This document shows, one piece after another, positions 34,440-43,919 of a stretch of 64,000 nucleotides of DNA. The stretch comes from an uncultured Granulosicoccaceae bacterium (lineage in GTDB: Bacteria; Pseudomonadota; Gammaproteobacteria; Granulosicoccales; Granulosicoccaceae). The notes beneath the pieces were generated by a model, which did not search any database, had not been told where the DNA came from, and worked only from the letters and a program-made list of their open reading frames with translations. A program made the translations under genes and the position numbers. Where the stretch lies: positions 1 through 64,000 of the forward strand of contig CAKZUP010000092.1 of assembly GCA_937922945.1 (NCBI GenBank), written 5' to 3'. Within the stretch, counting starts at the first letter, position 1, and each line of letters opens with the position of its first letter.

Positions 34440-37400
34440 CTACGCATAGGGGTTCACCAAAAGCCGATTCCAGGACTCGATAACCTGCCCTGAAATGTTT
34501 ACCAACTCTTCTGATTTAGCCACAATCACCGACTCCTGCTGCAAAGCCTGTCGGTGGACCAACCGACGCAACGACAAATAATGCTGTTTTAGTTGCAATG
34601 ATTCCTGTGCATCCATGATTCCTGCACGCGCAGCCTCGTCCAGTATGCGCGCATTGTCAGAAAATAGTAGCAGGTCGGCACAGGTTGCGGCGTGTGCCAG
34701 AACGAGATATTGAACCATAAACTCCAGATCGGCAACACCTCCGGGGTCGTTCTTGAGGTGCATTTCACCGTCTTTGCCTCTGCCGAGATTCTCGTGCATC
34801 CGAGCTCGCATATCGACCACCTCGCGCGCCAGGGCGGCAGGCTTGCGCCGCTGCGCTAAAACGTGCATCCGGATGTCGTTGAAACGCGTGTTGATGCGTT
34901 CACCACCGAGCACAACTCTGGCTCGTACCAGCGCTTGATGCTCCCACGTCCAGGCTTTCTCGCTCTGGTACTGCGCAAACGATTCGAAGGCGGTTACCAG
35001 CACGCCAGACTGCCCATTGGGCCTGAGTCGCAAATCGATGTCATACAGTACCCCAGCCGGTGTATGCGTCGTCATGAAGTGCACAACCTTCTGCGCAAGC
35101 CTTGCATAGTAAACACCGTTCTCGATTGATTTCTCCCCATCGGTGTATTGGTTTTCACCAATACTGTCGTGCAGGAAGACCACATCGAGATCGGAACCGT
35201 AACCCAGTTCCAGACCGCCAAGCTTGCCATACGCCACAATGCCGAGTTCTGAGAAACAGCATTCACCCTGCTCGCGATAGGTTGGTCTGCCAAAACGTTG
35301 GTCCAACGCATCTTTAACCAGAAACACTACAGCGGCGATAACGGCTTCAGCAAGCCAGCTGAGCTGATCGCTGACTCGCATCAGCGGCAAATTATCGTTG
35401 AGTTCAGCAGCCGCAATTCTGAGCTCCCGCGCTTGTTGGAATTGACGCAGCGCATCCATCTGCTCTTCCAGATCGAGTACCTTTGCGCGATGCGCTTCTT
35501 CCATCGCTTCGGCCAACACCTGCTCGCGAGTGGGTAACACATCAGTGGCGCCACTGCGCAACAGCTCGTCTATCACAATGGGATGACGGGACACAAACGT
35601 CGCCACCCATGCACTTTTGGAAAACAGCCCGACTAATCTTGCCAGTGCTGGAGGGCGTTCAATCAGAATTTGCAGATAACCGCTTCTCCCAGCCACCGTT
35701 CGGACCAGATTAAGACAACGAACCAAAGCCTGCGAAGGCTGCTGCTGCTCCATGGCAGCATCCACCAGCAACGGCAGAATTCGATCTACCCGACCCTGAG
35801 ACCGCGATGTCAGTCGTTGGTAAAACGAGCCACGAGTGACGTCGCGTAAAGCTTCCATTAGCTCCTCACCCGGTTCCATACCTAAGGACCGGATGGCTTC
35901 TTCGGCGGAACCCTCCGGGACTTCCGGTGAGCTCAGCACCGCCCATGCAATCTCGACCGAATCATTCAGGCTGGCGCTTGCGTCGCTCTCATCGGCATTC
36001 CAATCTGAAAACAGCGCGTTAAAACGAGCCGATACAGCTTGACGGTGCTGGTCCAGACTGTGTTCAAAGCTATCCCAGTCATTAAAACCGATCATGCCGA
36101 TCAGACGATGTTTATCCTCGGCATCGGTCGGCAGGCTGTGAACCTGCTGGTCGCGCATGGCTTGCAATGCATTTTCAACGCGACGCAAAAAATCGTAAGA
36201 CAGACACAAGGCATTGACATCCGTTTCGGACATCAACTGTTCCTCGCGCAATTGTCTTAACACCTGCTTTATTGGCCGAACATGCAAACTGTCGATACGC
36301 CCACCACGTACCAGCTGAAACGCTTGACCGATAAATTCAATTTCACGTATGCCGCCCAAGCCCAGCTTGACATTGTTATGCATACTCTTTTGCTTAACCA
36401 TTAGCGCAATCTTTCGCTTCAGATCCCGCAATGCATCGATTGCACTGTAATCAAGATACCGTCTGTAGACGAACGGTTTAATAATCTCATCGAGCAACGC
36501 AATGTCTTCTGGCACACCAACGATGGGCCGTGCCTTGATCATGGCGTATCGTTCCCAGTTGCGCCCTTGCGTCAAATAGTATTGCTCTAATGCACTGAGG
36601 TTTATCACCAGGGGGCCGCTTTCACCAAACGGGCGTAAGCGGGTATCGACCCGAAACGCAAAACCATCGCCAGTCACATTGCCCAACAGTTGAGAAAGTA
36701 GCTGCGCAACGCGACGAAAGTACGCTTCGTTATCGATTGAACTCTCACTGCTGCTATGCCCTGCCCGCGGGTAGATATAAATAAGATCGATATCCGATGA
36801 GACGTTTAATTCCTGACCGCCCAGCTTCCCCATGCCAAGCACCATCATCTGCATTGCATTGCCCTGCGCATCCAGAGCATCACCAAATCGTTGTCGAACC
36901 GTATCGTGCGCCCAGTGCGTTGCCACATCGATACAGGCATCCGCCATTGTCGACAAAGCCAGTAAGGTGTCATCGACACTGGCATGACCGACAAGCTCAC
37001 GCCATAGAATCCGAGTCATTTCCAAATGACGAAATTGTCTTAGTCGCACCAGCTGCTGATCGAGCAGCACAGAGGCCGCCTCGTTCGAAGCCGGCTTGAA
37101 TTCGCCCAAGGCGCTGTTCAGGCCGGTGCGCAGCGTTTGGATGTGCTCATCGCGTGTCGGGGCAGGCGCATCTTGCTCCAACGCGCCGGTGTCCAACAGC
37201 CAGATTAGCTGCTCAGGGTATCTTTGGCAGGTACTTGATAAATACGGACTGAGCGCAAACAGGCGCTCCAATTGAGACGGAACCTGCGCCGCTTGCAGGC
37301 GAGAGTTTGACACCTCAGCCAGCGTCTGCTGTGTGGCTGCTGCGGCCTCTTTCACCGTTTCAGTGATCAATTCTGGAAAACACGTTTGCATCATCACAGT

Positions 37401-37445
37401 GTAGCTGTCCTGAACAACCGTTGAAGCGCTAGCATCAGGTATCAT
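34440..37445 (-). CDS. glnE: Bifunctional glutamine synthetase adenylyltransferase/deadenylase GlnE
   Basis: 1001 residues, slightly longer than the usual 950. Two nucleotidyltransferase domains each carry the GMGKLGG/AYGKLGG-SDxD signature: SSDIDLIYIYP near 216-226 (N-terminal, deadenylylating) and GSDLDVVFLHD near 745 (C-terminal, adenylylating), with the PII-regulated region between. GlnE adds or removes AMP on glutamine synthetase in response to nitrogen status. The start at 37445 is only six bp from the divergent ABC gene, so the ribosome site and promoter must lie in the neighbouring gene; an ATG at 37394 is an alternative start. Confidence 0.96.
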   Translation of the reverse strand: MIPDASASTVVQDSYTVMMQTCFPELITETVKEAAAATQQTLAEVSNSRLQAAQVPSQLERLFALSPYLSSTCQRYPEQLIWLLDTGALEQDAPAPTRDEHIQTLRTGLNSALGEFKPASNEAASVLLDQQLVRLRQFRHLEMTRILWRELVGHASVDDTLLALSTMADACIDVATHWAHDTVRQRFGDALDAQGNAMQMMVLGMGKLGGQELNVSSDIDLIYIYPRAGHSSSESSIDNEAYFRRVAQLLSQLLGNVTGDGFAFRVDTRLRPFGESGPLVINLSALEQYYLTQGRNWERYAMIKARPIVGVPEDIALLDEIIKPFVYRRYLDYSAIDALRDLKRKIALMVKQKSMHNNVKLGLGGIREIEFIGQAFQLVRGGRIDSLHVRPIKQVLRQLREEQLMSETDVNALCLSYDFLRRVENALQAMRDQQVHSLPTDAEDKHRLIGMIGFNDWDSFEHSLDQHRQAVSARFNALFSDWNADESDASASLNDSVEIAWAVLSSPEVPEGSAEEAIRSLGMEPGEELMEALRDVTRGSFYQRLTSRSQGRVDRILPLLVDAAMEQQQPSQALVRCLNLVRTVAGRSGYLQILIERPPALARLVGLFSKSAWVATFVSRHPIVIDELLRSGATDVLPTREQVLAEAMEEAHRAKVLDLEEQMDALRQFQQARELRIAAAELNDNLPLMRVSDQLSWLAEAVIAAVVFLVKDALDQRFGRPTYREQGECCFSELGIVAYGKLGGLELGYGSDLDVVFLHDSIGENQYTDGEKSIENGVYYARLAQKVVHFMTTHTPAGVLYDIDLRLRPNGQSGVLVTAFESFAQYQSEKAWTWEHQALVRARVVLGGERINTRFNDIRMHVLAQRRKPAALAREVVDMRARMHENLGRGKDGEMHLKNDPGGVADLEFMVQYLVLAHAATCADLLLFSDNARILDEAARAGIMDAQESLQLKQHYLSLRRLVHRQALQQESVIVAKSEELVNISGQVIESWNRLLVNPYA

Positions 37446-37451
37446 TCACAA

Positions 37452-38507
37452 ATGAGTTCACAATTAGCCGTTGAACAGCTTAATGTGTACCTGGGTAACC
37501 AGCACATTATAAAGAACATGTCTTTTGCCCTGAAAGAGGGTGAAATTGCGTGTTTGCTCGGCCCAAGTGGGTGCGGGAAAACCACCATGCTTCGCACCAT
37601 TGCAGGCTTTCAAACCCCCACCAGTGGCAGTATCCACATAGCCGGTAGGGAGATGTGCGGGTCGGGCAATGAGGCCAAACCCGAAGAGCGGCATATTGGC
37701 ATGGTATTCCAGGATCTGGCGCTTTTTCCGCACATGACGGTGCGCAAAAATATCGGTTTCGGCATGCGTAAAGCGAGCAAGAAGCAAGTTCGGCAACGCG
37801 TCGACGAATTGCTCGAGCTGGTTGCCATGACCGACTACGCCGATAGCTACCCCCACGAACTCTCTGGTGGCCAACAACAACGAGTAGCGCTGATTCGGGC
37901 GATGGCTCCGCGGCCACCTGTCCTGCTTCTGGACGAACCTTTCAGTTCGCAGGATACCGAACGCCGCGTGCAGCTGGCGCACGAAGTTCGCGAAATACTC
38001 AAACGCGATGGCGTCACCGCCATACTGGTTACCCACGATCAGTATGAGGCTTTTGCGATTGCTGATCATATTGGCGTGATTAACGAGGGCCGTTTATGCC
38101 AATGGGATAACGCCTACGATCTGTATCACACACCCGCAGACAGATTCGTTGCAGATTTTATTGGCGAGGGTGTATTCGTGTGCGGCAACACGCTGGAAAA
38201 CAATCAGATTCAAACCGAGCTTGGCATTATCCAGGGCGAATTATCTGAACAGTATGAAGCCGGTACGCAAATCGTTCTGCTCGTGCGACCAGACGACATT
38301 ATTCACGATGATAAAAGTAAAACCAAAGCAACCGTTATTGCCAAAGACTTTCGCGGTGCCGGCCACCTCTACACCTTGCGTATGCCCGGTAGTACACGGT
38401 TGTTGTGTCTCGCCCCTTCTCACCACAATCACAATATCGGCGAACAATTTGGCGTACGCCTGAATCTTGATCACCTGGTGATTTTCAACGATGAAGCTGC
38501 GGTCTGA
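37452..38507 (+). CDS. ABC transporter ATP-binding protein (FbpC/PotA type), orphan
   Basis: 351 residues. The ATPase core has Walker A GPSGCGKTT (36-44), the Q-loop VFQDLALFPHMTV, the signature LSGGQQQRVALIRA near 138-151, Walker B VLLLDEPFS, and the H-loop THDQYEAF. A C-terminal regulatory barrel follows (about 240-350). This is the subtype that drives uptake of ferric iron, polyamines or other small solutes through two permeases and a binding protein, none of which is in the window. The next gene is murQ. It is divergent from glnE with a six-bp gap. Confidence 0.9.
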   Translation: MSSQLAVEQLNVYLGNQHIIKNMSFALKEGEIACLLGPSGCGKTTMLRTIAGFQTPTSGSIHIAGREMCGSGNEAKPEERHIGMVFQDLALFPHMTVRKNIGFGMRKASKKQVRQRVDELLELVAMTDYADSYPHELSGGQQQRVALIRAMAPRPPVLLLDEPFSSQDTERRVQLAHEVREILKRDGVTAILVTHDQYEAFAIADHIGVINEGRLCQWDNAYDLYHTPADRFVADFIGEGVFVCGNTLENNQIQTELGIIQGELSEQYEAGTQIVLLVRPDDIIHDDKSKTKATVIAKDFRGAGHLYTLRMPGSTRLLCLAPSHHNHNIGEQFGVRLNLDHLVIFNDEAAV

Positions 38508-38541
38508 CACTGCGTTCTGACACCGAGCTCTGACACTGAGC
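38503..38541. repeat. Three tandem 13-bp units over the ABC gene stop codon
   Basis: tctgacactgcgt (38503), tctgacaccgagc (38516) and tctgacactgagc (38529) lie head to tail. The first contains the stop codon TGA (38505-38507) of the ABC gene. The array leads into the murQ upstream region. It looks like recent local duplication. Confidence 0.8.
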
Positions 38542-38587
38542 GCTAAAACAGCAGTCCGACATATAAAACACCAGACACTCATAGCCC

Positions 38588-39484
38588 ATGTCTAAACAGA
38601 CAGAACAAATCAACGAAGAGTTGCTCGATCTGGACTTACAATCCGATCATTCAATATTGACCTTGCTGGCGCAAAGCCAGTCCCGGGCTCAACAATCTGC
38701 GCAGGCAGCCATTCCAGCATTGGCAGATGCCGTTAAGGCTGCGAGCGAACGATTACGCAATCCAACTGGCCGACTCATTATGGTCGGTGCTGGTGCGTCG
38801 GGCCGGTTGGCCGTGCAGGATGGTGCTGAGCTATGGCCAACATATGGCTGGCCTGCAGAGCGATTGGTACTGAAGATCGCCGGTGGGACCAACGCACTAC
38901 TGCGCAGTATCGAAGGTGTTGAAGACGATCAAAACAATGCCGAACAGCAAGTGCAGGAGCTCAAACTTTGCAAGCACGATGTGGTTGTTGCACTGGCTGC
39001 CAGTGGCAGCTCACCCTGGACGGTATCCTGGATGATTCACGCGCGTAAACAATCGGCATTAACGATTGGCATTGCCAATAATCCGGATACCGCCTTGTTA
39101 ATCGCCAGCGAACACCCGATTTTTCTGAACAGTGGTGAGGAGGTGTTGGCCGGTTCAACACGCATGGCGGCCGGTACAGCACAAAAAATTATTCTGAATA
39201 TGTTCAGCACATTGTTGATGATTCGACTCAACAAGACCTATGGCAACCTGATGGTTGATATGGCGGCAACGAATGCGAAGCTCAATGATCGCAGATTACG
39301 TATGCTGCACACGCTCATACCATCGATCGATGAGTTGACTGCGCAAAACGCATTGAACGAAGCCAATGGTTGGGTGAAACTTGCCGCGCTACTGTGCCTC
39401 GGACTAAAAAAACAGGAAGCGCTGAACATGCTGGATGCCTGTTCTGGCAGTTTGCGGGCGGCCATGGCACGCGTGCAAGATTGA
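38588..39484 (+). CDS. murQ: N-acetylmuramic acid 6-phosphate etherase MurQ
   Basis: 298 residues, the usual length, with one SIS sugar-phosphate domain. LIMVGAGASGRLAVQDGAEL near 59-78, the catalytic-region sequence ALAASGSSPWTVSW near 138-151, and GSTRMAAGTAQKIILNM near 196-212 are characteristic. MurQ removes the lactyl ether from MurNAc 6-phosphate to give GlcNAc 6-phosphate during murein recycling. No MurNAc PTS, amgK or anmK gene is adjacent, so the rest of the pathway lies elsewhere. Convergent with the acyltransferase gene. Confidence 0.93.
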   Translation: MSKQTEQINEELLDLDLQSDHSILTLLAQSQSRAQQSAQAAIPALADAVKAASERLRNPTGRLIMVGAGASGRLAVQDGAELWPTYGWPAERLVLKIAGGTNALLRSIEGVEDDQNNAEQQVQELKLCKHDVVVALAASGSSPWTVSWMIHARKQSALTIGIANNPDTALLIASEHPIFLNSGEEVLAGSTRMAAGTAQKIILNMFSTLLMIRLNKTYGNLMVDMAATNAKLNDRRLRMLHTLIPSIDELTAQNALNEANGWVKLAALLCLGLKKQEALNMLDACSGSLRAAMARVQD

Positions 39485-39510
39485 ATTATCCGGTTTGGTC
39501 GTTGCCGGTG

Positions 39511-40473
39511 CTACAAATCATCAATGCTGATAATACCCCGCCGCACCTGACTGTACCGCGGTCCATTGTCATTCGGACAGGTTTTGAAGATCCGCAACTT
39601 CCAGGTAAATTGCGCTGGCTGCAAACGAATCGTTTCAGCAATAGCATCGTTCATGGTGGTTGCATCGGCGATGGCATCACCGGTTGGGTAGTTTTTTAAA
39701 GCCGGAAAAAGGTGTACGTCTACGCCATCGTTATCAGGGTCATGATGGGCAATCATAGGTACAACCAACGCATTGGTCTTCTTCACCAGTCTTGGCAACA
39801 TCGCAAGCGTTGCTTTCTGTCGAGAGAAAAACGGGGCAAACACAGAGCCCTCTTTGCCATAATCTTCATCACTCAGATAGCACATCAGCTGGCCATCGTG
39901 CAAACCCTTAATCAGCTGTCTAAAACCGCTTCCACGAGACATTGGAACAGCACCAAAGCGATGCCTGCCACGCCAGACAAGATAATCAATCACCGGATTT
40001 TTTATCGGGTTGTAGATTCCCTGCAACGGATAGTAAGGAGACAAAGCCAGCAATCCGGCATCCAGACCGGCAGAATGAGTCACTAGCAAAACCACGGGAC
40101 GCTGCGTGGCCAAGGCATTATCGAGATGCTCACGGTTATGAATCCTGCCGGTATCAATGATGGATTTATCACTGCCCCACCAGTTTCGGGGCAATAACAT
40201 GAATGCTTGCAGATGCAACGCAACGTATCGCTTGGCAATGGCTTTTCGAACATTCGCATCAAGCTTGGGAAAACACGCCGCCAGATTAACCAACACTGCA
40301 CGATTAGTGGATGTATTACGAGACATTATCAATGAGGCAAGCGCTTCAGAAAGCGCATTTCTCAAACCTCTTGGCAACCAGCGAATAAGCCACAGCAACC
40401 CAACTGCCATCCAGCTAAGCCAGGTTTCAGGCGACAACGGCAAGCGCATTGCGTTATCTGTCTTATCACTCAT
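39511..40473 (-). CDS. Lipid A late acyltransferase family protein (LpxL/HtrB-like)
   Basis: 320 residues. There is an N-terminal hydrophobic anchor (WLSWMAVGLLWLIRWL) and the acyltransferase HxxxxD motif HSAGLD near 133-138, followed by YLSDEDYGKEGSVFAPFF, which matches the HtrB pattern. The family adds secondary acyl chains to lipid A, though distant members act on other lipids. The substrate (lauroyl, myristoyl or other) cannot be inferred. The TPR gene precedes it on the same strand, 30 bp upstream. Confidence 0.87.
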   Translation of the reverse strand: MSDKTDNAMRLPLSPETWLSWMAVGLLWLIRWLPRGLRNALSEALASLIMSRNTSTNRAVLVNLAACFPKLDANVRKAIAKRYVALHLQAFMLLPRNWWGSDKSIIDTGRIHNREHLDNALATQRPVVLLVTHSAGLDAGLLALSPYYPLQGIYNPIKNPVIDYLVWRGRHRFGAVPMSRGSGFRQLIKGLHDGQLMCYLSDEDYGKEGSVFAPFFSRQKATLAMLPRLVKKTNALVVPMIAHHDPDNDGVDVHLFPALKNYPTGDAIADATTMNDAIAETIRLQPAQFTWKLRIFKTCPNDNGPRYSQVRRGIISIDDL

Positions 40474-40503
40474 TCGATCGAATCTGTTGATCGTCTACAA
40501 CAC

Positions 40504-41004
40504 TTATTCTTCAGCTGAATCAAGACGCTTGAGGACGCGTTTGCGAAAAACGCCAATCTCTTTTTCAACTTGTTTGTCACCATTTTCCTTTGCTGCGATT
40601 AATCCTGAATCGAATGCTTGCAAGGCATCTTGATACTGTTCAGCATCGCTAAGAACCCGCCCCAATAGTTTCCACGCGGTTGAATAGTCAGGTTTCATCT
40701 CTACTGCTTTGCGCAAATGCATTTCAGCGTCAGCAAACTGTTTTTCTTTGTAATAGGCATTGCCTAGTGTATAGCGGAGCATTTCGCTGTCTTGACCGCG
40801 TTTTAGCATAGCCTCGAAATTGTCGATTTGCGTCATATCTATTTCGTCCTTTGCCGAACTAGTCAATGCCGAATCAGCTGCTGCCGTTGCAGAAGGATTA
40901 GCATTCGAATATTGGTGTCGCGCATTCCATTTTGATTTTTGCATAGAAGGTGCATCGTCACCTTGTTGAGTTTGTGCAGACCTGCCTTTATCCGTCATCT
41001 TCAA
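40504..41004 (-). CDS. Tetratricopeptide-repeat protein
   Basis: 166 residues. The first 50 are low complexity (Gln, Ser, Ala). The rest carries about two to three TPR helices (MLRYTLGNAYYKEKQFADAEMHLRKAVEMKPDYSTAWKLLGRVLSDAEQYQDALQAFDSGL, split here as adjacent repeats). There is no signal peptide or membrane segment, so it is probably a cytoplasmic scaffold. Its place just before the lipid A acyltransferase suggests co-transcription but not a known function. Confidence 0.8.
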   Translation of the reverse strand: MKMTDKGRSAQTQQGDDAPSMQKSKWNARHQYSNANPSATAAADSALTSSAKDEIDMTQIDNFEAMLKRGQDSEMLRYTLGNAYYKEKQFADAEMHLRKAVEMKPDYSTAWKLLGRVLSDAEQYQDALQAFDSGLIAAKENGDKQVEKEIGVFRKRVLKRLDSAEE

Positions 41005-41065
41005 GTGGGCAACTCCAAGTGCGCATACTTCCTATGCTGATACGCCGTGTCGACCAGGCGTTGGG

Positions 41066-42517
41066 CTATTTCTTCCAGAACGAGGGCGTGAACAGCAGTA
41101 GCAGTGTGAAAATTTCCAATCGTCCAAACAGCATCGCAAAACTCAACACAACCAACGAGAAATCTTCCAGACTGGCATAGTTCGCAGCCACCTCACCCAA
41201 ACCAGGTCCAAGGTTATTCAAACAGGCAACTACCGCCGAGAACGCGGTCTCCTGATCGTGACCTGCAGCCATAAGCAACAGCAGCATCACGACACACAGC
41301 GCAAGGTATGCCGCAAAGAAACCCCAGACAATATCTATCACTTTATTGGACATAGGCCTGCCGCCGACTTTAACTTTAATGGTGGCATTCGGGTGCAATA
41401 ACAAGCGCAGCTCTCGCTGGCCTTGCTTAAACAACAGCAATACCCGTATAACCTTCATGCCACCACCGGTTGAACCAGCGCAACCTCCCACAAAACTGGC
41501 AAACAACAACAGCACCGGCAGAAAGCCGGGCCACTTGAAGTACTCTTCAGATGTAAAGCCCGTTGTGGTGCCAATAGACACTACGTGAAACAACGCATCA
41601 AGAAACGAGTCGCTAGCGCTGGATGTGTTGGTGAAATACAGATACGAGCTGACAATTAACGTAAGGCAAAAAGCCAGACCGATAAAAGCTCGAAATTCTT
41701 CATCGGCCATATAGCTTTTTACGCTTCTGGCACGCACAGCGGTAAAGTGAAGCGCAAAGTTAACACCAGAGATAAGCATGAATATAACAGCAACCATTTC
41801 GATCGCCATATTATCGAAATAGCCAATGCTGGCATCGTGGGTTGAAAAGCCACCGATAGCCACGGTAGAAAAGCTATGTGATATTGCGTCAAATGGCGTC
41901 ATGCCTGCCCAAAAGTATGCCAGCGCACACAGTATGGTTAAGGCCAGATAGATATACCACAGGGCCTTTGCAGTTCCTGCAATCCGTGGTGTCAGTTTGT
42001 CTTTGTTAGGCCCTGACGATTCAGCCCGATAAAGCTGCATACCACCGATACCTAGCATGGGTAAGATGGCAATCGCCAGAACGATAATTCCCATGCCACC
42101 CAGCCATTGCATTTGTTGCCGGTAGAACAATATCGAATGTGGCAGATTATCCAGGCCCACAATAAGCGTTGCACCGGTTGTGGTTAAACCAGACATCGAT
42201 TCGAATATGGCGCCGGCGATGGATAAGTCAAGTTCGGTATACAGAATAAACGGCAGTGATCCAAACACGCCTAAAACACCCCAGAACATCACCACGACCA
42301 TAAATCCATCGCGTAATCGAAGCTGGGTTTCTTGTTTGGCCACAGGTGCAAATAACGCAACGCCGGTTAAGAAGGTTGTAAAAAAACCACCGATAAACGG
42401 CCAGATAGCGCCATCTTTATAAATGATGGCAACCAGAACCGGAGTCAGCATCGTGGCGCTGAACAACGCGAGCAATATGCCGAGAACCCGCTGAACTGCC
42501 TTGATTTGAATGGTCAT
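41066..42517 (-). CDS. trkH: Trk system potassium channel TrkH
   Basis: 483 residues, usual for TrkH, with the repeated membrane-pore-membrane units of the K+ transporter superfamily. Selectivity-filter-type glycine segments are visible: SGLTTTGATLI near 109, STVAIGGFSTHD near 216, GTTTGFTSE near 312, and NNLGPGLGEV near 433. TrkH conducts potassium when the TrkA ring binds NAD(H) or ATP. trkA precedes it in the same operon, 12 bp away. Confidence 0.95.
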   Translation of the reverse strand: MTIQIKAVQRVLGILLALFSATMLTPVLVAIIYKDGAIWPFIGGFFTTFLTGVALFAPVAKQETQLRLRDGFMVVVMFWGVLGVFGSLPFILYTELDLSIAGAIFESMSGLTTTGATLIVGLDNLPHSILFYRQQMQWLGGMGIIVLAIAILPMLGIGGMQLYRAESSGPNKDKLTPRIAGTAKALWYIYLALTILCALAYFWAGMTPFDAISHSFSTVAIGGFSTHDASIGYFDNMAIEMVAVIFMLISGVNFALHFTAVRARSVKSYMADEEFRAFIGLAFCLTLIVSSYLYFTNTSSASDSFLDALFHVVSIGTTTGFTSEEYFKWPGFLPVLLLFASFVGGCAGSTGGGMKVIRVLLLFKQGQRELRLLLHPNATIKVKVGGRPMSNKVIDIVWGFFAAYLALCVVMLLLLMAAGHDQETAFSAVVACLNNLGPGLGEVAANYASLEDFSLVVLSFAMLFGRLEIFTLLLLFTPSFWKK

Positions 42518-42529
42518 ACTTAAACGCGG

Positions 42530-43906
42530 TTACACAAACGTGAAGCCAACCTGGAACAGTTTTTCCACGTCGGCTATTTCGCGTTTGTCGGTGATAAGTA
42601 CAATTAAATGATCTTCTGCTTCAATCACAGTATCGTGATGTGCAATGAGCACTTCATTGCCCCGGGCTATAACGCCGATAGTTGCGCTCTTGGGCAATTT
42701 GACTTCGCCTATTTCCCGGCCCACCAGCACCGAGGTGTCTTTATCACCATGAGCAATTCCTTCCAATGCTTCGGCCGACCCTTTACGTAATGAATGCACA
42801 GCCACCACATCACCGCGGCGGATGTGTGTGAGCAAAGACCCGATAGTAATTTGTTGAGGCGAAATAGCGACATCGATAATGCCGCGCTCAACCAAATCGA
42901 CATAAGCCGGTCGGTTAATCAGAGACATGATCTTAGTTGCTCCCATTCGCTTTGCCAGCATCGCCGATAAGATATTAGCTTCATCATCATTGGTTAATGC
43001 GCAAAACACATCCATATCCTGAATATTTTCATCGATCAACATATCCTGATCGGCTGCATCACCATGAAAGACCAACGCGTTGCTTAAGGTCTCAGCCAGA
43101 AAATCTGCACGCTCTTCCCGTGTTTCTATAATTTTTACGTCATAGTTTTTTTCAAGTTTTCGGGCAAGCTGAAGGCCAATATTGCCTCCTCCTGCAATCA
43201 TAATGCGTTTGCATTTACTGGCCTCAGGATTAAACTGCGACATCACCTTGGACGTGTATTCCCGCTGTGACAAAAAGAACACAATGTCTTCGGCCCTAAC
43301 CACCGACTTACCCTCAGGGATTATCGCCTGGTCGCCGCGATACACGGCCATAACGCGCATATCGATATCATCAAGTAGATCTGGCAAATGAGATAAGGGC
43401 TGATTTTCCATATTGGAGCCAGGTTGCAATTCAACACCAACCATCCGGACTCGGCCACCGGCAAAGTCAACGACCTGCAACGCCCCCGGGTGTTCTATAA
43501 CGCGTTGTATATGATCGGTAACCAGTTGCTCCGGACTCACCAACACATTAATCGGTATGTGGTTATTGCTGAAAAGATCTTTCTCGCGCAGATAATCGGT
43601 AGAACGAATTCGGGCAATTTTGTTGGGTGTTTTAAACAACGTATAAGCAATCTGAATAGCAACGATGTTTGTTTCATCGGAGTCGGTCGCCGCGATAATC
43701 ATATCGGCGTCTTCTGCACCCGCTCGTCGTAACACTTCCGGGTACGATGCGTAACCGGTTACCGTGTTTAAATCTAAGCGTGAACCCAACTCATCAAGTA
43801 CCGATTTGTCGGTGTCGACAACAGTTACTTCATTGTTTTGTTCAGAAGCCAGACTTTGAGCCACAGTCGAACCGACCTGACCGGCGCCTAATACAATTAT
43901 TTTCAT
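42530..43906 (-). CDS. trkA: Trk system potassium regulator TrkA
   Basis: 458 residues with two RCK halves, each with a Rossmann NAD motif: KIIVLGAGQVGSTVAQSLA at 2-20 and IMIAGGGNIGLQLARKLE near 234-251. Each half has a TrkA_C domain after it. It gates TrkH from the cytoplasmic side. It sits between ntrX (13 bp upstream) and trkH, the standard gammaproteobacterial order. Confidence 0.96.
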   Translation of the reverse strand: MKIIVLGAGQVGSTVAQSLASEQNNEVTVVDTDKSVLDELGSRLDLNTVTGYASYPEVLRRAGAEDADMIIAATDSDETNIVAIQIAYTLFKTPNKIARIRSTDYLREKDLFSNNHIPINVLVSPEQLVTDHIQRVIEHPGALQVVDFAGGRVRMVGVELQPGSNMENQPLSHLPDLLDDIDMRVMAVYRGDQAIIPEGKSVVRAEDIVFFLSQREYTSKVMSQFNPEASKCKRIMIAGGGNIGLQLARKLEKNYDVKIIETREERADFLAETLSNALVFHGDAADQDMLIDENIQDMDVFCALTNDDEANILSAMLAKRMGATKIMSLINRPAYVDLVERGIIDVAISPQQITIGSLLTHIRRGDVVAVHSLRKGSAEALEGIAHGDKDTSVLVGREIGEVKLPKSATIGVIARGNEVLIAHHDTVIEAEDHLIVLITDKREIADVEKLFQVGFTFV

Positions 43907-43919
43907 GGTTGGATGAAAC

